Assembly: GCA_014058105.1 (NCBI GenBank)
Contig: JACGCM010002205.1
Location: forward strand, 5,062,626-5,126,625
DNA length: 64,000 nt
From: Kingdonia uniflora
Taxonomy: Eukaryota; Streptophyta; Magnoliopsida; Ranunculales; Circaeasteraceae
Direction of reading: 5' to 3'
Part shown: in pieces, positions 44,801-55,905 of the stretch
Layout of the letters: every line of letters starts with the position of its first letter
Position numbering within the stretch: position 1 is the stretch's first letter
The notes under the pieces: generated by a model
Seen by the model: the letters and a program-made list of their open reading frames with translations, nothing else
What the model was told of the DNA's origin: nothing
The model's database searches: none
Position numbers and translations under genes: made by a program

Positions 44801-47350
44801 TGGTCATTTGGAAGTGACCATGATTAAAATTAGGAGAAGAGTGAATATATGTCTTAGGATAACGTAAAAATGTCTTCATTCCTACAGACAACGCCAAATG
44901 TAATGGCCTAATTCTGTAAGCCCGAGATGGCTCAGAATCAGCTCTTACACCAATGTTCCTGTGACAAAACTAATGTAAGATAAGAAATGACATAGGTGAT
45001 TTAGCGTAGAAAACTTCTGAATAGGCAAAAAACTACAACCTCGAGTTAAAAGTTTTAGTAACAGTAGTTTTTATTGCTTGAGGCTGATATCTTATTATAA
45101 GTGATCTCTCGAACTTAAAATTCTTGATCTTGCAATTAAGAAGTTTGGTGCTTTGTAATTCTAGAAAATATTGCTTTCTTGGTGATTTATCATATATTTT
45201 TCTGGTCCCTGTCTCTTCTAGAACTCTTTCTATATATAGGCCATGTCCACAGTTCTTTATCGTGCTGAAGCACGTTCTCTTAACAATGTGGTGTTTGACT
45301 GAGGAACTGTTAAGTTTGTGAGAGACTGTCTTTCAGTGTGGAGATTCGCCCGTAGTTCTATAAGTTATTCTGGCTCAACTTAAAGATTGAACTGGATTCT
45401 GGTTATTGGTCATTTGGAAGTGACCATGATTAAAATTTGTAGTAGAGTGAATGTATGCTTTTGGATATCGCAGAAATGTCTTCTTTCCCACATACAACGC
45501 CAAATGTAATGCCTTAATTCCGTAAGATCGAGATGGCTTGGAATCAGCTCTTACAACATTGTTCCTATGACAAAACTAATATAAGATATGCAATAACACA
45601 GGTAATTTAGCATGGAAAACCTATGAATAGGTTAAAAACTACGACCTCGAGTTGAGGGTCTTAGTAATAATGACTTATATTTCTTGAGGCTGATATCTAA
45701 TTATAAGTGATCTCTCAAACTAGAAATTCTTGATCTTGTAAATAAGAAGTTTTGTGTTTTGAGAATCTAAAAAATATAGCTTTCTTGGTGATTTTTCATA
45801 TATTTTTCTGGTCCTTGTCTTTTCTAGAACTTTTTCTTTATATAGGCCTTGCCCGAAGTTTTTATCTTGCTGAAGCATGTTCTCCAAACAATGTGGTAAG
45901 TGGTGTTTGAATGAGTAACTGTAGGGTTTGTGAGAGACAGGTGTTTTTCGGCATGGAGATTCTCCCGTAGTTTTGCAAGTTATTCCGGCTCAACTAAAAG
46001 ATTGAGCTGGATACCGCTTATTGGTCATTTGAAAGTGACCATGATTAAAATTGGTAGTAGAGTGAATGTAAGCCTTTGGATATCGTGGAAATGTCTTCAT
46101 TCCCACAGATGTCGCCAAATGTAAGTGCTTAATTCTTTAAGCTCGAGATGGTTCGGAATCAGCTCTAATATAAATTTTCCTGTGATAAAACTAATATAAG
46201 ATAAGAAATGACACATGTGATTTAGCGTGGAAAAATTCTGAATAAGTTTAAAACTACGACCTCGAGTTGAGGGTTTTAGTAATAGTGACTTTATTTGCTT
46301 TAGGCAGATATCTTATTATAAGTGATCTCTCGAATTAGAAATTCTTGATCTTCTAAATAAGAAGTTTGGTGTTTTGAGAATCTAGAAAATATAACTTTCT
46401 TGGTGATTTCTCATATATTTTATTGGTTCATGTCTCTTCTAGAATTTTTTTATATATAGGCCTTGTCCACAATTCTTTATCGTGTTGAAGCACGTTCTGC
46501 GAACAATGTGGTAAGTGGTGTTTGACTGAGTAACTGTTGAGTTTGTTAGAAACAGGTGTCTTTCGGCATGGAGATTCCCCCACAGTTCTGCAAGTTATTT
46601 TGGCTCAACTGAGAGATCGAGTTGGATTCCGGTTGTTGGTCATTTGGAAGTGACCATGATTTAAATTGGTAGTAGAGTAAATGTATGCCTTAGGATATCG
46701 TGGAGATATCTTCTTTCCCACAGACGGTGCCAAATGTAATGACCTAATTCCGTAAGCTCAAGATGGCACGGAATCAGCTCTTACACCAATGTTCCTGTGA
46801 CAAAACTAATGTAAGATAAGAAATGATACATGTGATTTAGCGTTGAAAACCTCAGAATAGGTAAAAAACTATGCCCTCGAGTTGACGGTTTTAGTAACAG
46901 TGACTTTATTTGCTTGAGGCTGATATCTTATTATAATTGATCTCTCGAACTTAATATTCTTGATTTTATAATTAAGAAGTTTGGTGTTTCGAGAATCTAG
47001 AAAATATAGCTTTCTTGGTGGTTTCTCATATATTTTTCTCGTCCTTGTCTCTTCTAGAATTTTTTCTTTATATAGGCCATGTCCACAGTTCTTAATCGTG
47101 CTGAAGCACATTCTCCGAACAATGTGGTAAGTGGTGTTTGGCTGAGTAACTGCTGAGTTTGTGAGGGACAAGTGTCTTTCGGCGTGAAGATTCACATGTG
47201 GTTCTGTAAGTTATTCTGGCTCAATTTAAAGATCGAGTTGGATTTTGATTGTTGGTCATTTGGAAGTGACCATGATTAAAATTGGTAGTAGAGTGAATGT
47301 ATGCCTTAGGATATCGTGGAAATGTCTTCTGTCCCACAGACGGCGCCAAA
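41820..47350 (-). repeat. array of nine 615-bp units fusing partial LTR, PBS and leader
   Basis: Plus-strand unit starts (TGTAAT, the LTR 3' end in D's orientation) lie at 41820, 42438, 43051, 43665, 44283, 44899, 45505, 46120 and 46735, with the full LTR starting at 47351. Spacings are 606-618 bp. Each unit holds about 446 bp of LTR (including a minus-strand TATA box, e.g. near 42157, 42767, 43380, 44613) fused to about 172 bp of leader with a PBS. About 208 bp of distal U3 is missing from every unit. The junction is at GTGTCTTT/CGGCATGG. Units differ by scattered substitutions. Confidence 0.92.
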
Positions 47351-48004
47351 TGTAATGGCCTAATTCCATAAGCTCGTGATGGCTCAGAATCAGCTATTAC
47401 ACCAATGTTCCTGTGACAAAACTAATGTAAAATAAGAAATGACCTAGGCGATTTAGCGTTGAAAACCCCTAAATAGCTTAAAAACTACGATTTTGAGTTG
47501 AGGGTTTTAGTAGCAATGACTTTTATTGCTTGAGGTTGATATCTTGTTATAAGTGATATCTCAAACTAGAAATTCTTGATCTTGAAAATAAGAAGTTTGG
47601 TATTTTGAGAATCTAGAAAATATAACTTTCTTAGTGATTTATCATATATTTTTCTGGTCCTTGTCTCCTCTAGATCTTTTACTTTATATAGGCCTTGTTC
47701 GCAGTTCTTTATCATGCTGAAGCACGTTCTCCAAACAATGTGGTGAGTGGTACTTGACTGAGTAACTATTGAGTTTGTGAGAGACATGTGTCTTTAATTT
47801 GTTCATGCTTTTCTGTTGTGCTTGACCCATGTTCTTCATCAGTTCATGGTGTAAGTGTCAATGTTGACTGTTTATGTCAAATATAGAATGCGTGAGTCTG
47901 ATATGGAGATAGTTCGAATGATATGAAGGTAGTTCAAACTGGATGGAGGTAGATCAAACTGGAAATAATTCAAATTAGGTTAGATCGGGGGATAGGTCCC
48001 TATA
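47351..48004 (-). repeat. element D 5' LTR, full length
   Basis: 654 bp, matching 17111-17763 end to end, including the distal U3 (47796-48004) that the array units lack. The outer end GGTCCCTATA corresponds to GGTCCCTACA in the other LTR. Confidence 0.92.
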
Positions 48005-48496
48005 CCCTATGTTTTTAAATATATTAGACTTAATCCCCTCTGTTTGTAAACAATATAAGTTTTAGTCATTTTTCTCTTAAATTTGATTTATGGACTAAAA
48101 GCTTTATTTTTTTCCAATTAAGATTATAACTAAGCTTACAGTAACACTAAATTTCCTTTGTTTGTGTTTCAGAACCACCTCCCATGGCTAAATTACCTAT
48201 GCTTATTTTTTGTTTTAAAATAGGAAACTTGGTTAAAACTCAGATTGGAGAGGAAGATAATTGATTTATGGAGAAAGGGAAGCTTAGATTGGAGAGAGGG
48301 AGAGAGAGAAATGGTTTTGGCCGTAACGACGAGCAACGGTCGACAGTTGTGCATCGTCCGATAATGCAGGTAAGTATCTCGAGACTGTGATTTTTTTTTG
48401 ATATTTTTTTAAATTCTAAAAGGGAAAATTTTTCTTTAAAATTTGTTGATTCAATCAAATGTGGGTCAACTTGGTCAATTGCGGTCAATTACAGTT
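48005..48496. other. right arm of the MULE, no gene recognised
   Basis: AT-rich and short. The 82-aa minus-strand frame (48488-48240) and a plus-strand frame starting MEKGKLRLERGRERN (48268) with a GTAAGT after it could be an exon remnant, but nothing identifiable is encoded. Confidence 0.4.
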
Positions 48497-48602
48497 GACC
48501 AAGGTCAAACTACAAATAAAGGACTGCAATTACTTTTTTGTTAAATGGCTGGACTTAAGTCAAATATGCATATAAATATCAGGACATAAGTCAATTTAAA
48601 TC
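48497..48602 (-). repeat. MULE terminal inverted repeat, right
   Basis: Reverse complement of the left TIR (11375-11486). GGACATAAGTC ends 10 bases before the target duplication. Confidence 0.9.
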
Positions 48603-48612
48603 GATTAAATAG
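48603..48612. repeat. MULE target-site duplication, right copy
   Basis: GATTAAATAG, identical to 11365-11374. Confidence 0.85.
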
Positions 48613-48660
48613 AGGGGTTTTCTCAATATTCTAGGGTTTTTAGAAAACCTAACGAAGAAC

Positions 48661-48861
48661 ATGAGAATTCCGCTCAAAACCCTCGCTTTACCCGTGATTC
48701 CAACATCAGAATTAAAAGTTCAAACTCTAATGGAAGTTACCGTATGGAGAATCGAAGAGGGTGGTACCTTTTATGTAGATTGCAAAGTTAATTGTGAGGA
48801 CCTACAATACCGGCTTCTTCAATACAACCCATTACACCTTACAGCAATGGATTTAGAGAAG
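48661..48861 (+). CDS. possible first exon of an unidentified gene
   Basis: It opens MRIPLKTLALPVIPTSELK and continues QTLMEVTVWRIEEGGTFYVD to TAMDLEK, then GTAAGT at 48862. A TATA-like TTAAATAG at 48605 (overlapping the MULE duplication) lies about 55 bp upstream. Further on, 48888-49010 can be read as LNPTFHARGAIKELLRFYLA with a stop, possibly a next exon. I do not recognise the protein. It may be a host gene fragment or part of an older element. Confidence 0.4.
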
Positions 48862-50167
48862 GTAAGTTTTGTTCTTTTCCTCTTTTGATGGCTGATTTGA
48901 ACCCTACTTTTCACGCCCGTGGGGCAATAAAAGAGCTGCTCAGGTTTTACCTGGCTTAGGGTGGTTATGAGGAAGCCGCAGCTGCTTCTTATCTATTCTC
49001 TCCGCACCTAGATTGTCTCTGATCTCTATCGTAAATTAAATAATTAACTATGTTAGAGAACAACTTATCTCTTAGTTATATCCCACCACTTATGGCTCTT
49101 TATATCATCGCCATACTCCATCAATTTGGTTGTGCAATCAATTTACTTTGATACGAAAATTATGAAAATAAATACTACTTTTTGCTAACTTTACAAAATC
49201 GGTACTAAAATTAACAAAACAATAATGGCCCCACTACTACTCCCTAACTGCAACCATATTCTCTAACATTAAATGTTGATGGGTAGTCTAATCTGCTACA
49301 GTAATAAATCTACCAACTCACAAAGATTACTAAACAAATGACAAAGCTATAATAATACAATTACAAAGATATCTAAATAAATGCCAAAGTTCTCACAGAA
49401 GATGATAAATAATACTGAAAAAATTATAAACTATCCCTGCTGAAGTTGTTGAGTAGTCTAATCTGCTACAGTAATAAGAACAGTAATAAGAAGGAAGATT
49501 CTCCCCAAAATACACTACCAACCTTAAGAAAAATCAAAGCATCTTATTCTTCTTTTCTTATTCTTCAACAAAAAAACTTCTACAAAAATCAAAGCAGATT
49601 CTCCTTGATGTACTGTTTATCTCCTTCATGTACCAAGTCTTCTAAATATCGTTGTGCATTCGCTAAAGTCCTCACACAGAGGTCATTGGGGACAAAAAGA
49701 TTAATATTATTCAAGGTTATTCTCGTTGCTAAAGATTGCTGTTATTTTTCTCTCCGACCGTTGAAGTAACCGCTGTTGTAAATATCATCTCTAACACTGC
49801 ATCCATAATCTCTTACTGTGCATCCGCATCATGATTTGACAACTTTTTTCTTAACAAAAGTGCTATGCAAGACGATACACTTTGTACATAATCATTTTTC
49901 TTTTGCTACTTTATCATTTGTCTTCTGCTACTTTTTCATTTGCCATTTTTCTTGTGCTATTTTTTGCATTTATTATCTACTACTATATCACCGAAATTGT
50001 ACATTGATATCATTTATTTCGGGATTCCTATCATTTGTTCGAAGGATTGCAAGAGTTAAGTTTTATATCATTTTTCTTCTGCTTTGTTATTAATTTTATT
50101 GCTATTTATCTTATTTGTTTTGTGCTACTTTATCATCGAAATTGTTTATTTATATAATTTGTTTCAG
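48862..50167. other. AT-rich stretch without recognisable gene
   Basis: It holds a 25-bp direct repeat (GTAGTCTAATCTGCTACAGT at 49292 and 49452). Loose repeats of GCTACTTTATCAT and ATCATCGAAATTGT occur between 49900 and 50160. The rest shows no coding signal. A possible exon at 48888-49010 is mentioned with the preceding feature. Confidence 0.5.
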
Positions 50168-50485
50168 GAATGGATGGAGTTCAGCTTTATTCCATTGTTT
50201 ATTTTAGGGAGGATATCGTACTTCCAAAGATTGGATCAAACCTTAGTTATGTTGGAGGAAGTACGAAACTTACCTCACCAAGAGCACACTTGTCATATAA
50301 CAATTTCGTTACAATCCTTGAAGAAATAAGCAAAATCCATTGTGAGGACTGCAAGTTATATAACTTCGTCCAAGGTTGTACATGCACAATTTCATTAGTC
50401 GAGGACTTTACCATAATGATCAATATGCATAAAAGCAATCCCGGCATACCCTTTCACATATGGGTTGCTAATGAGCTTAAAGTAC
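50168..50485 (+). pseudogene. MULE-transposase-like N-terminal exon, cut by element E
   Basis: After a splice-acceptor-like TTTGTTTCAG, the frame reads MDGVQLYSIVYFREDIVLPK, NLSYVGGSTKLTSPRAHLSY, NNFVTILEEIS and FHIWVANELKVL. The order (Y-GG, then a short S-Y-x-x-F motif, then a cysteine-containing segment) resembles the N-terminus of plant MULE transposases. The frame ends where E's LTR begins, so E apparently inserted here. The family assignment is tentative. Confidence 0.4.
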
Positions 50486-50974
50486 TGTAACAACATATTT
50501 CCCAGATTCGGCAAGGATCAGCCGGCATAACATGATCGAAGATAGTCAGCATTGCATAGTCGAAGACAGACAACATTCGAGTAGTTACCACAAGTTCTTG
50601 ATCTACCAAAAGTAGCCATTGTGTCTGGTTAAGAAAAAGCTGTTAGAGATCCGCGAAGTTCGCCCACTCCCCCCGAAATAGGAGATCGTTTCTTTCTTTT
50701 GGTAAACTATTTGTATCTACTATAAATACATGGAGAAAAAGGATTATTCAGATCGGCAACCATACTACTTTTACTTCCTTACCTGACAATCACTCAAAAA
50801 CTTGTAATAACTAGCAGTATATTGGATTTTTCATCAAAACCCTCCTCGAGGTCGTAGGTTTTCTCAACCTTTATTGAATTTTTAACGTAAAATCTTGCTT
50901 GTTTAGGTTATTATTGTACCTTCTTTACAAAAAGTATTGGTAAAGATTATCCTTCTGGAAAACACGCCATTATA
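50486..50974 (+). repeat. element E 5' LTR
   Basis: From TGTAACAACAT (50486) to CCATTATA (50974), about 489 bp. A TATA box (CTATAAATAC) lies at 50720-50729. The end is fixed by the PBS two bases later. The start is inferred, since no second LTR is available to compare. Confidence 0.7.
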
Positions 50975-50976
50975 AT

Positions 50977-50994
50977 TGGCACCGTCTGTGGGAA
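50977..50994 (+). other. element E primer binding site
   Basis: TGGCACCGTCTGTGGGAA, the same PBS type as D and close to C (TGGCGCCGTCTGTG). Confidence 0.85.
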
Positions 50995-51036
50995 ATACCA
51001 TACTTTTCTTTACCACCCCAAATAAGAAAAAAAACA

Positions 51037-52660
51037 ATGACAAATATAAATCTCCGAAGCCATTCCAGCACAGTAAGAGATCATGAGATCAATCCGATAC
51101 CAGAAATGGTCGATCTACACAGCATAGAGATCAAACTTCAAAAATTGGTAGAATAAAAAAAAAGCTAAAAGATTGGAAGTTCAGCGCATTCATTCTGAAG
51201 CCCTTCAAGTGGAAATAGACGAAAGAAGGATGGCCTTGGAACAACAGAGTCTAACACATCAGAAGGAGATGGAAAGATTAAGAAGATCCCAAGATTGAAT
51301 CACTGGCCGTCAAATGTCACCACCACAAGCCCAAAATGATCATTGATCAAGAGCAACTCAAAGAGACGATCAACCTAGAGAAGACGAATTACAGACTTCT
51401 CGATCCAGATCTTGAAATCCAAACAGGGCTTCTCGGCATTTTGGTTTAACATCCTCAGTATCGACAACTCAAGGAAGTTGATGCACGAGTCATCAAACCC
51501 CCTGCCACCAGAAAGAAGACCAATCAGGGATCGATTGGGACCAGAAGGACAGGGAGATTTTGATCCGCAAGTTGCTACCTTACTAATTCCTCCTCCACAG
51601 TTTGACATCTTAGACGACCTAAACAATAAGATCCAGACCATATACACTGATATCCCAGGCCGAAGGTCTACACTTGACAGAATCGAGACAAACCCCATCT
51701 CCCCTGATCTCGAAGTCATGCCCATTCCTGAAAATTTCCACATGCCAAAATTTATTCAATATGCATGGCTCACTGACCCGCTTACCCATGTACAACTCTT
51801 TAAAGACGCAGTGGGATTATACTCCAGACTTGACCACATGCTATGCAGGCTATTTAACATGAGCCTAAAAGAAGAACCTCTCAAATAGTTCCATACAATC
51901 CAAGAAGGCTCCATCACCACATTCAGCCAGTTACAACATATCTTTTGATTTAATTATGCTCATACTAAGGAGCGAGAGATTACTGTAGATTCCTTATTCT
52001 TCTTCGAGCAGGGGCAAAAGAAACCTTGGCAAAATTTTACAAGCATTTATTACAGGAAACATAGAAAATTGGGAACTCAGATCCCAAAATTGCTGTCCTA
52101 GCCTTCACCTCAGCCCTACACATCGACTCTAAGGTTCAAGAAGAACTAACTCTGCACAAGCCCAAAATGGTGACAAAAATGATTGATGTAGTTAATAACT
52201 ATATCGAACTAGAATGATCCAAGAGGGATAAAATAAAGAGCTCCTCTGCCATCCATTCTCAATAAACAACTTCTTCTCCACCCCAAAAGTTTGCCGCTAC
52301 TGAAATACCTTAATAATGCGGCAGAAACGCCAACAATAACAGGAGACCTGACCAAAAAGATAGGAGACCCGACAGAGCTGACTTAGTTCTACCTCCAATG
52401 ATAATAACTATCTCTGCTATCTTACCAATGATAAAGGGAGATGAGTATTATCGAGCACCAGAAACAATTCCCGTTATCCCCAGCAAACCTCTATGTCAGT
52501 ATCTCAATGTACATAGTCACAAAATTGATTACTGTTCCTCTCTCATTCGAATCTTTCATCGCATCCTCTTAGCAGGAAGGCTTCATAATTATGTTCTCGA
52601 CATCCAAAAGTTCCCTAAAGATGAGACAAATAACAAAGGCATCAAACAAAATTAGGGCCA
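51037..52660 (+). pseudogene. element E gag
   Basis: It starts MTNINLRSHSSTVRDHEINP (51037). A charged helix follows (EALQVEIDERRMALEQQSL). The 158-aa frame (51412-51888) holds LEVMPIPENFHMPKFIQYAW, LTHVQLFKDAVGLYSRLDHM and LCRLFNMSLKEEPLK, the Tat gag core. Downstream pieces (SITTFSQLQHIF, KMVTKMIDVVNNYIELE) match C and D. Frames shift repeatedly. Confidence 0.75.
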
Positions 52661-52682
52661 GAGGTAAGCTCGCTACCTTTAT

Positions 52683-53471
52683 ATGATCGAGATTGAAAAA
52701 GAAAAGAATAGGAAACAAGGCGATCGGATCACATCTTGTTGCAAAATGATCTCCTTGGATAAATCATCAAAACTTCTTCCTAGTTTGAGCAAGTCAAAAT
52801 GTCCATTCCATGTTACTTTCGAAGACTGTGACACCAGCCATGTGAAGTATCCACATGATGACCCTCTGGTCATTATGCTCAAAGTTGGACAAGACTACCT
52901 GTAGACGCTTCTCGTCAATACAGGAAGCGTCACGGATGTTTTATTCAGAATGGAAATTGAAGTTCTAGGACTCAAGGAATCTGTTAAAACTTCAACAACA
53001 ACAATCGCCAGCTTTAACGATTTGAAAGAATCGGCCACAGTAGAAATTACTCTGCCAGTTCAGGTAGGATCAGAAACCACATTCGTTAAATTTCTAGTCA
53101 TCGATGCTGAGTCCAAATATATAGGAATATTAGAACGTAGTTGGTTACATTCGATCAAAGCAGTACCATCGACATATTATTTAACATTAAGATTTCCAAC
53201 AGATCACGACATCTACGAAATCAAAGGAAGCCAGGAAGTTACACGAATGTGCAAGAATACCACAACCAACTCTCACATAGCAAAACTTCTCAAAGCATAT
53301 CAATTACAGCAGACAACACCCCCCAAATTCGAGTTGCATGACACAGAGTTGGTTGAATCCAATGAACTCGATGGACTAGGGCGTCACATATTCATCAGCT
53401 CCAAGTTGTCAGCCGATGAAAAGGATGACATGATCCAGCAACTTAAGAAAAACATCGACATCTTTGCTTGA
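52683..53471 (+). pseudogene. element E protease, active-site Asp lost
   Basis: The frame has VTFEDCDTSHVKYPHDDPLV, a stop, then LLVNTGSVTDVLF, where the catalytic Asp of DTGS is Asn. The long open frame (52950-53471) follows with FLVIDAESKYIGILERSWLH, TYYLTLRFPTDHDIYEIKG and LSADEKDDMIQQLKKNIDIF. The Asp-to-Asn change would inactivate the protease. Confidence 0.8.
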
Positions 53472-54377
53472 ACTTTCTAGGAAATGCCTGGCATTGATCC
53501 CTAAATTGCGTGCCATAGACTGAATCTCCTACAAGACAACAAAGCAGTCATGCAGAAACGTTAGAACTTAGCGTCTCACCTCTGCGAAGCCGTGAACGAA
53601 GAAGTTGATAAACTTCTTCGTGTATGATTTATTTGAGAAGCCAAATATCCAAAGTCGGTTTCTAACATTGTGGCAGTCCCAAAGAAATATGGGAAGATAA
53701 GGGTTTGTGTTGATTTCACCGAACCCAATAAATTCACACTGAAGGATAGTTTTCCGCTACCACTGATTCCACACCTTCTCGACTCTATCGCAGGACACAA
53801 ACATCTTTCCATGATGGATATAGCCTCCGACTACAATCAAGTTCCACTCACCTAAGACGATCATGAGAAAATAACCTTCATTACTGAAAGGGGTCTCTAC
53901 TGTTGCACAGTGATGTCTTTCGAGTTAAGGAATGCAGAAGCTACTTACCAACGGCTTGTCACTAAGATGTTCAAAGACCATCTAGGCAAAATCATGGAAG
54001 TCTACATCGATGATATGATTTGCAAAAGCTTAAACCGCAAAGATCATTCTAGCAACCTACAAACTATCTTCGATATCCTTTGCAAATACCAGATGAAACT
54101 CAACCCAGAGAAATGCCAATTCGGTATTGCATCTCGCAAATTTCAAGGACACCTGGTCAGCAAAAGAAGAATCAAAATCGATCCTGGACAAATCAAGGCA
54201 CTCATTGCAATGCCATCTCTGCGAACAAAGAAATATGTCCAAAAATTTATAGGCAAGATCGTCGCTCTTCACAGATTTATCTCCAAGTCATCTGATCGAT
54301 GCAAACTTCTTTACCTCCTTCATCGTGGAAATTACACTATCAAAAAAGCAACACCTGAAGATCATTTAGACTCCTGA
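53472..54377 (+). pseudogene. element E reverse transcriptase
   Basis: EAKYPKSVSNIVAVPKKYGK, FPLPLIPHLLDSIAGHKHLS, MMDIASDYNQV and then the 155-aa frame (53910-54377) with the catalytic EVYIDDMICKSLN and QFGIASRKFQGHLVSKRRIK. Only a few stops (near 53620 and 53855) break it. It is the best-preserved RT of the Tat copies here. Confidence 0.85.
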
Positions 54378-54389
54378 CTGCGAGTTAGC

Positions 54390-55419
54390 CTTCCAAGATC
54401 TTTAACGATACATGGGGAGTCCTCCTATAATGAGTACTCCAGTCGATGGCGAAATACTCAAGATGTACTTAGCCACAATTGAAGACTCCATTAGTTTCGT
54501 CCTTATTTAAATAGATGAAGAAGTAGAAAACTATTCTACTTCATCAGTAAAACCCTCATGCCTGCTAAAAAAAGATAAACAACAACATAAAAGTAACTAC
54601 TCGCCTTGGTCTACAGCTCTCAATAATTTCGTCCATACTTCCAAGCTCATCCCATCAAAATCATTACTAAGTATCCCCCCAAACTAGTACTCTCAAAAAA
54701 AGAAAAATCTTGAAGAATCCAATAATGGTTTGTTTACCTTCGCGAATCTGGCATCTCCTTCGAACCCAAATAACTGTCAAGGGACAAGCAGTTACTAATT
54801 TCTTGGTAGACTTTCCAGTTGAAGACCCTAATTGGGAAGAACTCGAAGAAATCTTCACAGATGACTCAATTACCGAACCAAATGCATGGTTATGAACTAC
54901 CGGATGACAACTCTTTACAGACGGATCAGTTGGACCACGAGGATCGGGAATTGGCATTGTCCTCATTACACCTTCCAATCATTGTATCGAGAAAGATATT
55001 AAACTAAACTTCTATGCCACAAACGATGATATTTAATATGAAGGTATCCTCCATGGACTCGATCTCGCACTAACATTAGGTACGGAAGAAATAACAGTTT
55101 ATGGCGATTCTTTACTCGTGGCCAATCATTACAATAAAACATTCTGGACAACAGGCAAAATGGTTGATTATGCAGCCCTGGTCAAAGAAAAAAATGAACA
55201 AATTCAAACAAGCAACAATCTCCTACTTACCTCAACAAGAAAATTGCCATGCCGACGCATTGGCTTGCATCGTCGCCATGCTAGGAGATAGTAAGAAATG
55301 ATCTCTAGATATCAAAATCATCTAGCATTCAGGCCTCGATATACAGTTAACAATACAAATCACTATTACTAAAGATGAAGACCCTGATGACTGGAGAAGA
55401 CCATTCTATGCATACCTCA
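54390..55419 (+). pseudogene. element E RNase H, interrupted by insertion F
   Basis: Plus-strand frame: LFTDGSVGPRGSGIGIVLIT (first Asp), YEGILHGLDLALTLG (Glu), VYGDSLLVANHYNKTFWTTG (Asp). These are the catalytic positions of an RNase H domain. It continues to DDWRRPFYAYL, where F is inserted at 55420. The same reading continues after F at 57821 (SNILPSNKEETRSLLAKF). Confidence 0.78.
55415..55419. repeat. target-site duplication of insertion F, left
   Basis: CCTCA, against CCTTA at 57821-57825. Joining the flanks with one copy restores the coding frame of E. Confidence 0.8.
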
Positions 55420-55905
55420 TATTGGGGTCTAATTTCTTTCAGAGGGGAGGTCGGCTCTTACACCACGGGGTTTTATCTTCAAATAAAGGAATGCAGGTAT
55501 ATAACCTAGAATGCAGAAAGTCAATAGACAATATACTTGCGTAGAGGCCCGAATGTGGTGCTTTACGAATTCTGATGAGGATTTTAATGTGAGTTTATAT
55601 TACTGATAAGTAATTGAAGGTTTGAATACTGGACTTTACATTATGGTCGAAGGTAAACTGTAAGAGCTCAGAGGGGAGATCTTCCAGCCCCACCTTGGTT
55701 CCCCATCTCTCCTATTTATAGAATCATAGGAGGCTGAGTCACCAAGTATGGGACAGGTTACGTGAGTACTTTTAGGATATTCTAGAACAAGTATGGGCGC
55801 CGGACATGTCTGTACTGACAAGGGTATGGGCGCTGAACATGTCTGATGTGATGGCTACCTGTCCCATCATACTTCGACCATGTGTAGTTATGGTCGAAAT
55901 ATGAT
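55420..55905 (-). repeat. inverted partial C-type LTR at left end of F
   Basis: Reverse complement of the C LTR: starts TATTGGGGTCTAATTTC (LTR end), then ACACCACGGGGTTTTATCTT, then a minus-strand TATA box near 55705 (CTATAAATAGG). It reaches the hairpin TTCGACCATGTG/TATGGTCGAA at 55868-55895. Homology stops there, so the first 150 bases of U3 are missing. Confidence 0.85.

Larger units (their letters stand above)
17111..48004 (-). mobile_element. Tat/Ogre-type retrotransposon D, nested in the MULE and hosting C
   Basis: Minus-strand element: full 5' LTR (48004-47351), array of LTR/PBS/leader units (47350-41820), gag, protease, RT, integrase, tandem repeat (37300-36655), antisense gene, purine tract and 3' LTR (17763-17111). 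The flanks CCCTC (17106-17110) and CCCTA (48005-48009) form an imperfect 5-bp duplication. Subtracting C (12.1 kb) leaves about 18.8 kb, of which about 5.5 kb is the array. RNase H is missing and several catalytic residues are lost. Confidence 0.88.
11375..48602 (+). mobile_element. MULE (Mutator-like) DNA transposon, split by nested Tat elements D and C
   Basis: It is bounded by inverted repeats of about 110 bp (11375-11486 and 48497-48602) and a perfect 10-bp target duplication. The MULE's own sequence is 11375-17110 plus 48005-48602, about 6.3 kb; the rest is element D with C inside. It carries a MuDR-type transposase on the plus strand and a short minus-strand zinc-finger-like ORF. The transposase is broken. 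Confidence 0.85.

Noticed and set aside
41820..47350. CRISPR-like or ordinary satellite reading of the 615-bp array
   Set aside because: Units are far too long for CRISPR and consist of recognisable LTR plus PBS plus leader of the same element; the organism is a plant.
41820..47350. Assembly artefact as the explanation for the array
   Set aside because: Units differ from each other by many scattered substitutions and by small length changes, which a collapsed or stuttering assembly would not create. Long reads would still be decisive.
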